A stretch of DNA of 64,000 bases. Origin: an uncultured Bacteroidota bacterium. Its GTDB lineage: Bacteria; Bacteroidota; Bacteroidia; Flavobacteriales; Flavobacteriaceae. The DNA is taken from positions 109,711 to 173,710 of the forward strand of contig CAJXVU010000003.1 in the NCBI GenBank assembly GCA_913062555.1. Direction: 5' to 3'. Both the position numbers and the translations under genes were made by a program. Shown one piece after another: positions 61,081 through 64,000 of the stretch. The notes below the pieces were generated by a model, which was given only the letters and a program-made list of their open reading frames with translations, was not told where the DNA came from and did no database searches. Within the stretch, counting starts at the first letter, position 1; every line of letters begins with the position of its first letter.

Positions 61081-61173
61081 AACCATTTATTAAAACAATG
61101 TTATACATAGTGATAGTACTATCTATAAATAACAATACATAATTTACAATATTTAGATTCTAAAATAATTTAC

Positions 61174-63876
61174 ATGAAAAAACAAGCACTGCTAACCTTA
61201 TTTATGATAGCGTTTATTGTTAATGCTTCTATTGCTCAAAAGAAAACAAAGGATGACCCAACTCGATGGAAACCAGAAGACTTCATCAACACAGAATCCA
61301 TGCGATCAGTTTCCATATCACCTAATAATAACATGGTGGTCTGGACCAAACGTAAAGCGGTTAAAAAGAAAGACCGTTTTGTGTCCGATATTTACCTCAC
61401 CCGTCTAGATTTAAAAAAAGACAATAAATTTAGAACCATTCAACTTACTAATGGGGAGGCTAATAATTATAGCCCTCTATTTTCAAAAGATGGAGAAACT
61501 ATTTATTTCTTATCCTCAAGAGATAAAGGAAAAAAATTATGGCAGCTCAGTATATATGGTGGCGAAGCAAAAGCTGTGAAAGAATTTAAAAACGGAATTT
61601 CAAATCTTCAATGGCAAAATGATAACAGCTTACTCTTCCAGTCTCATGATGGTAAGACCTTATACGAATCTCAATTGGAAGAAAAGAAAGACAATGTCAT
61701 TGTTGTTGAAGATTCTATGCATTGGAGACCAAATCATGTCTATGCTTATCATATCAAAGACAAATCTGTAAAACGTCTAACAAATAATAAAAAACCCTTA
61801 AGAGGATATCAAATTTCAAAAAATGGTAAATGGTTGTACTATGGCATGCAGCGTAATATAAGTTATGCTTCCGATCAGCAACAAGATCCATTTTCATACA
61901 TCAAAAATTTAAACACCGGAGCGGTCACACAAATTGAAACGAATCTAGGCTTTCCAATTGGAGGTATTTCATTTACAGATGATAACAAAGGGTTTTACTT
62001 TAGTGCAAATTATGCTTCAGACCCAAAATGGAATGGCGCTGGTATAAGCGAGCTCTATTACTACACTATTAGTTCCAAAAGCTTTAAAAAAGTAGATTTA
62101 AAATGGGACTTAGGACTTGGAAGAGGCTATAACGTCATTGGAAATAACATTATCCCTTCCCTTGCAAATAAAACAACTTACAAGCTAGAATATTATAAAA
62201 AGAATGGTGACAAATGGAATAAATCAAAAATAGATTTTGGTGATAAAAATGATCATGTTTCAATTTTAGATGTTTCAGAAGACGGTTCCAAAATAGTTTA
62301 TAATTATTCCACAGCTTCGAAATTACCGCGTTACTTTATTGCCAATATATCAGCAAATAAAATTTCTAACGAGCAACCACTAGTCTCACTAAATGAGAAT
62401 CTCAATAAAAGAAAAATCACTAAAAGTGAAGTCATGGTTTGGAAAGGCTACAAGGGAGAAGAAACAACTGGTATTCTTTATTATCCAGAAAACTACCAGG
62501 AAGGTAAAAGTTACCCTCTTATGCTATCTATTCATGGTGGTCCGGCATCTGCAGATTTAGATTTGTGGAGTGAACGCTGGAGTACTTATCCAAATCTCTT
62601 GGCACAAAAAGGAATGTTCGTTTTAAAACCAAATTATCATGGATCGGGAAATCATGGCTTGTCCTATGTAGAAAGTATTAAAGGCAATTATTACGAACCC
62701 GAAATGGAAGACATTACTAAAGCGATAGACATTTTGGTAAATAAAGGCATGGTAAATCGCTCACAAATGGGAACCATGGGCTGGTCCAACGGCGCTATAA
62801 TTACGACTATGCTTACCATTAGATTTCCTGATATGTTTAAAGTAGCTGCGCCAGGAGCTGGCGATGTAAATTGGACCTCCGATTATGGCACTTGCAGATT
62901 TGGTGTAAATTTCGATCAATCTTATTTTGGTGGTGCTCCTTGGGACGATACTAATGGCAAATCTTACAATGAAAATTATATTATAAAATCGCCATTATTT
63001 GAAATCGAAAAAATTAAAACACCAACAATTATTTTTCATGGCAGTGAAGATCGTGCAGTTCCTAGAGATCAAGGCTGGGAATATTATAGAGGCTTACAAC
63101 AGGTAGGAAAATCACCGGTACGTTTTCTATGGTTCCCAGGGCAACCACATGGTTTAGGGAAAATTACACATCAATTACGAAAAATGGAAGAAGAAATACG
63201 GTGGATAGACACCTATTTATTTGGTAAAACTTCTACTAAAAATGAAGCTTTCAAAGAAGATAGCCCATTAGCTGAACTTATTAAAATACAAGAGGCAAAA
63301 ATTGTAGGAGGACTATTTGGAATTGTAAAAGAAGGAATTTTAATTCCTGAAACTTTATTAATAAAGAAAGACTCTACATCTATTGGTCGTTTTGAAGTCA
63401 CCAATGCACAGTTTAAGGCATTTAAATCCGATTTTAGATACGAGTCAGGTATTGATAATTATCCAGCGGAAGTAAGTCATACTGATGCTAAGGCCTATGT
63501 AAAGTGGTTAAGTAATACCACAGGAGAGACTTATAGGTTACCAAATACAACAGAGGCAAAAGCACTTCATAAAAAAGCACATAAAGTAGCAGCAAAAGAG
63601 CTCACTTTAAATTATTGGGCAGGTTATGATATTACAAAAGCCGAAGTGCCGATGTTTAGAGAAAAGCTAAAAGAACTTGAATCTATACTCTATAAAAAAG
63701 TTGGAAAAAAGAAAAGCACCAAAGTTGGCGATGCCGCGATATATGACCTTGGTGGAAATATTGCAGAATATTATGACCACGGTAATTATGGCTACAGCGC
63801 TTATGATTTTTATGATAAAAACGACAGTAATATGATACAATCAGAGCATATAGGTATTCGTGTTATTAAAGAATAA
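61174..63876 (+). CDS. S9 family prolyl oligopeptidase-like peptidase fused to a SUMF1-like domain
   Basis: The 900-residue protein has a signal peptide (residues 1-21, ending SIAQ), an N-terminal beta-propeller (about 35-400; SISPNNNMVVW, GETIYFLSSRDKG) and an alpha/beta-hydrolase domain (about 420-690). The catalytic triad is visible: Ser538 in GWSNG, Asp626 in HGSEDRAVP and His659 in GQPHGLGK. Residues about 715-900 add a formylglycine-generating-enzyme (SUMF1/DUF323) type domain: IGRFEVTNAQFKAF, AYVKWLSNTTGETYRLPNTTEA, YDLGGNIAEYY, ending HIGIRVIKE. The two FGE catalytic cysteines are missing, so the domain is probably structural or binding. Likely periplasmic. Confidence 0.92.
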   Translation: MKKQALLTLFMIAFIVNASIAQKKTKDDPTRWKPEDFINTESMRSVSISPNNNMVVWTKRKAVKKKDRFVSDIYLTRLDLKKDNKFRTIQLTNGEANNYSPLFSKDGETIYFLSSRDKGKKLWQLSIYGGEAKAVKEFKNGISNLQWQNDNSLLFQSHDGKTLYESQLEEKKDNVIVVEDSMHWRPNHVYAYHIKDKSVKRLTNNKKPLRGYQISKNGKWLYYGMQRNISYASDQQQDPFSYIKNLNTGAVTQIETNLGFPIGGISFTDDNKGFYFSANYASDPKWNGAGISELYYYTISSKSFKKVDLKWDLGLGRGYNVIGNNIIPSLANKTTYKLEYYKKNGDKWNKSKIDFGDKNDHVSILDVSEDGSKIVYNYSTASKLPRYFIANISANKISNEQPLVSLNENLNKRKITKSEVMVWKGYKGEETTGILYYPENYQEGKSYPLMLSIHGGPASADLDLWSERWSTYPNLLAQKGMFVLKPNYHGSGNHGLSYVESIKGNYYEPEMEDITKAIDILVNKGMVNRSQMGTMGWSNGAIITTMLTIRFPDMFKVAAPGAGDVNWTSDYGTCRFGVNFDQSYFGGAPWDDTNGKSYNENYIIKSPLFEIEKIKTPTIIFHGSEDRAVPRDQGWEYYRGLQQVGKSPVRFLWFPGQPHGLGKITHQLRKMEEEIRWIDTYLFGKTSTKNEAFKEDSPLAELIKIQEAKIVGGLFGIVKEGILIPETLLIKKDSTSIGRFEVTNAQFKAFKSDFRYESGIDNYPAEVSHTDAKAYVKWLSNTTGETYRLPNTTEAKALHKKAHKVAAKELTLNYWAGYDITKAEVPMFREKLKELESILYKKVGKKKSTKVGDAAIYDLGGNIAEYYDHGNYGYSAYDFYDKNDSNMIQSEHIGIRVIKE

Positions 63877-63940
63877 TTAAATTATTTTTTTTATAACACA
63901 CTTAATAACACTATATTTAAGACTTAAAACATATTTAACA

Positions 63941-64000
63941 GTGAACGGAACAGTAAAATTTTTCAATGGAACTAAAGGTTTTGGTTTCATAACAGAAGAC
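63941..64000 (+). CDS. cold-shock domain protein, 5' part only (continues past window)
   Basis: A GTG at 63941 opens a frame reading (M)NGTVKFFNGTKGFGFITED, the first strands and RNP1 motif (KGFGFI) of a cold-shock domain. Only 20 codons are in the window. The GTG is the most probable start since it aligns with the family N-terminus. A TATATTTA element near 63912 may be the -7. CSD proteins are about 65-70 residues and bind single-stranded RNA and DNA. Confidence 0.88.
   Translation, partial: MNGTVKFFNGTKGFGFITED

Noticed and set aside
1..64000. tRNA or rRNA genes, phage or integrase modules.
   Set aside because: I scanned for T-loop GGTTCGAAT-like words and found only matches inside coding sequences; no integrase, transposase or phage structural signature was seen.

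Overview
The window is AT-rich chromosomal DNA of a gliding-type Flavobacteriaceae bacterium (phylum Bacteroidota). Evidence: three giant secreted proteins end in the type B sorting domain of the type IX secretion system (T9SS). Genes are preceded by Bacteroidota promoters (TTG, about 17-23 bases, then TAnnTTTG) and lack Shine-Dalgarno sites. Lineage-typical families occur (DUF5606, DUF6090, DUF2911, a DUF2795-like protein), and SecA is long and lacks the C-terminal zinc motif. I see no rRNA, tRNA, CRISPR array, phage or intact insertion sequence.

Layout. 1-5.6 kb: tail of an ABC-F ATPase, a methyltransferase, a cobalamin adenosyltransferase, a DUF2795-like protein and SecA. 5.7-10.4 kb, minus strand: a class C beta-lactamase-like lipoprotein, then an ECF sigma factor with a membrane partner and an odd periplasmic repeat protein. 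10.6-12.9 kb: DUF2911 protein, MeaB GTPase (a functional partner of the adenosyltransferase in B12-dependent methylmalonyl-CoA metabolism) and a PAP2 phosphatase. 13-17.6 kb: an envelope lipid module (epimerase, polyprenyl-phosphate glycosyltransferase, duplicated LAB_N membrane protein, ArnT-like transferase, PAP2 phosphatase). 17.6-21.3 kb: MATE exporter, DUF5606, peptide deformylase, RuvX. 21.7-28.3 kb: DapD followed by a LicD / CDP-glycerol / Kdo-kinase-like surface glycan cluster. 28.4-33.6 kb: TsaC, CCA-adding enzyme, GNAT, heme A synthase, a pRiA4b ORF-3-like protein and an unrecognised kinase-like protein. 33.8-49 kb: an ABC exporter directly upstream of three giant T9SS type B proteins. 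49-54.9 kb: UvrB, TerB-like, SucC and LysA. 55-64 kb: a BNR-repeat protein, a secreted unknown, a decayed tricorn-like protease remnant, a DUF6090 pair around an unlisted small membrane ORF, an S9 peptidase fused to a SUMF1-like domain, and the start of a cold-shock gene.

Most striking: (1) two paralogous T9SS proteins differ almost exactly by five extra copies of a 96-residue repeat whose units look shuffled; (2) the second and third giant genes share an upstream block with TTTCATC-type direct repeats 13 bases apart (the geometry of LytTR-regulator sites) and a conserved CCCAA-loop hairpin; (3) the surface cluster combines LicD, a TagD-like cytidylyltransferase, a LicC-like nucleotidyltransferase and a TagB/F-like transferase, which would allow phospho-alditol decoration of a Gram-negative surface glycan. 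All functional assignments come from motifs and family memory; no database search was run.
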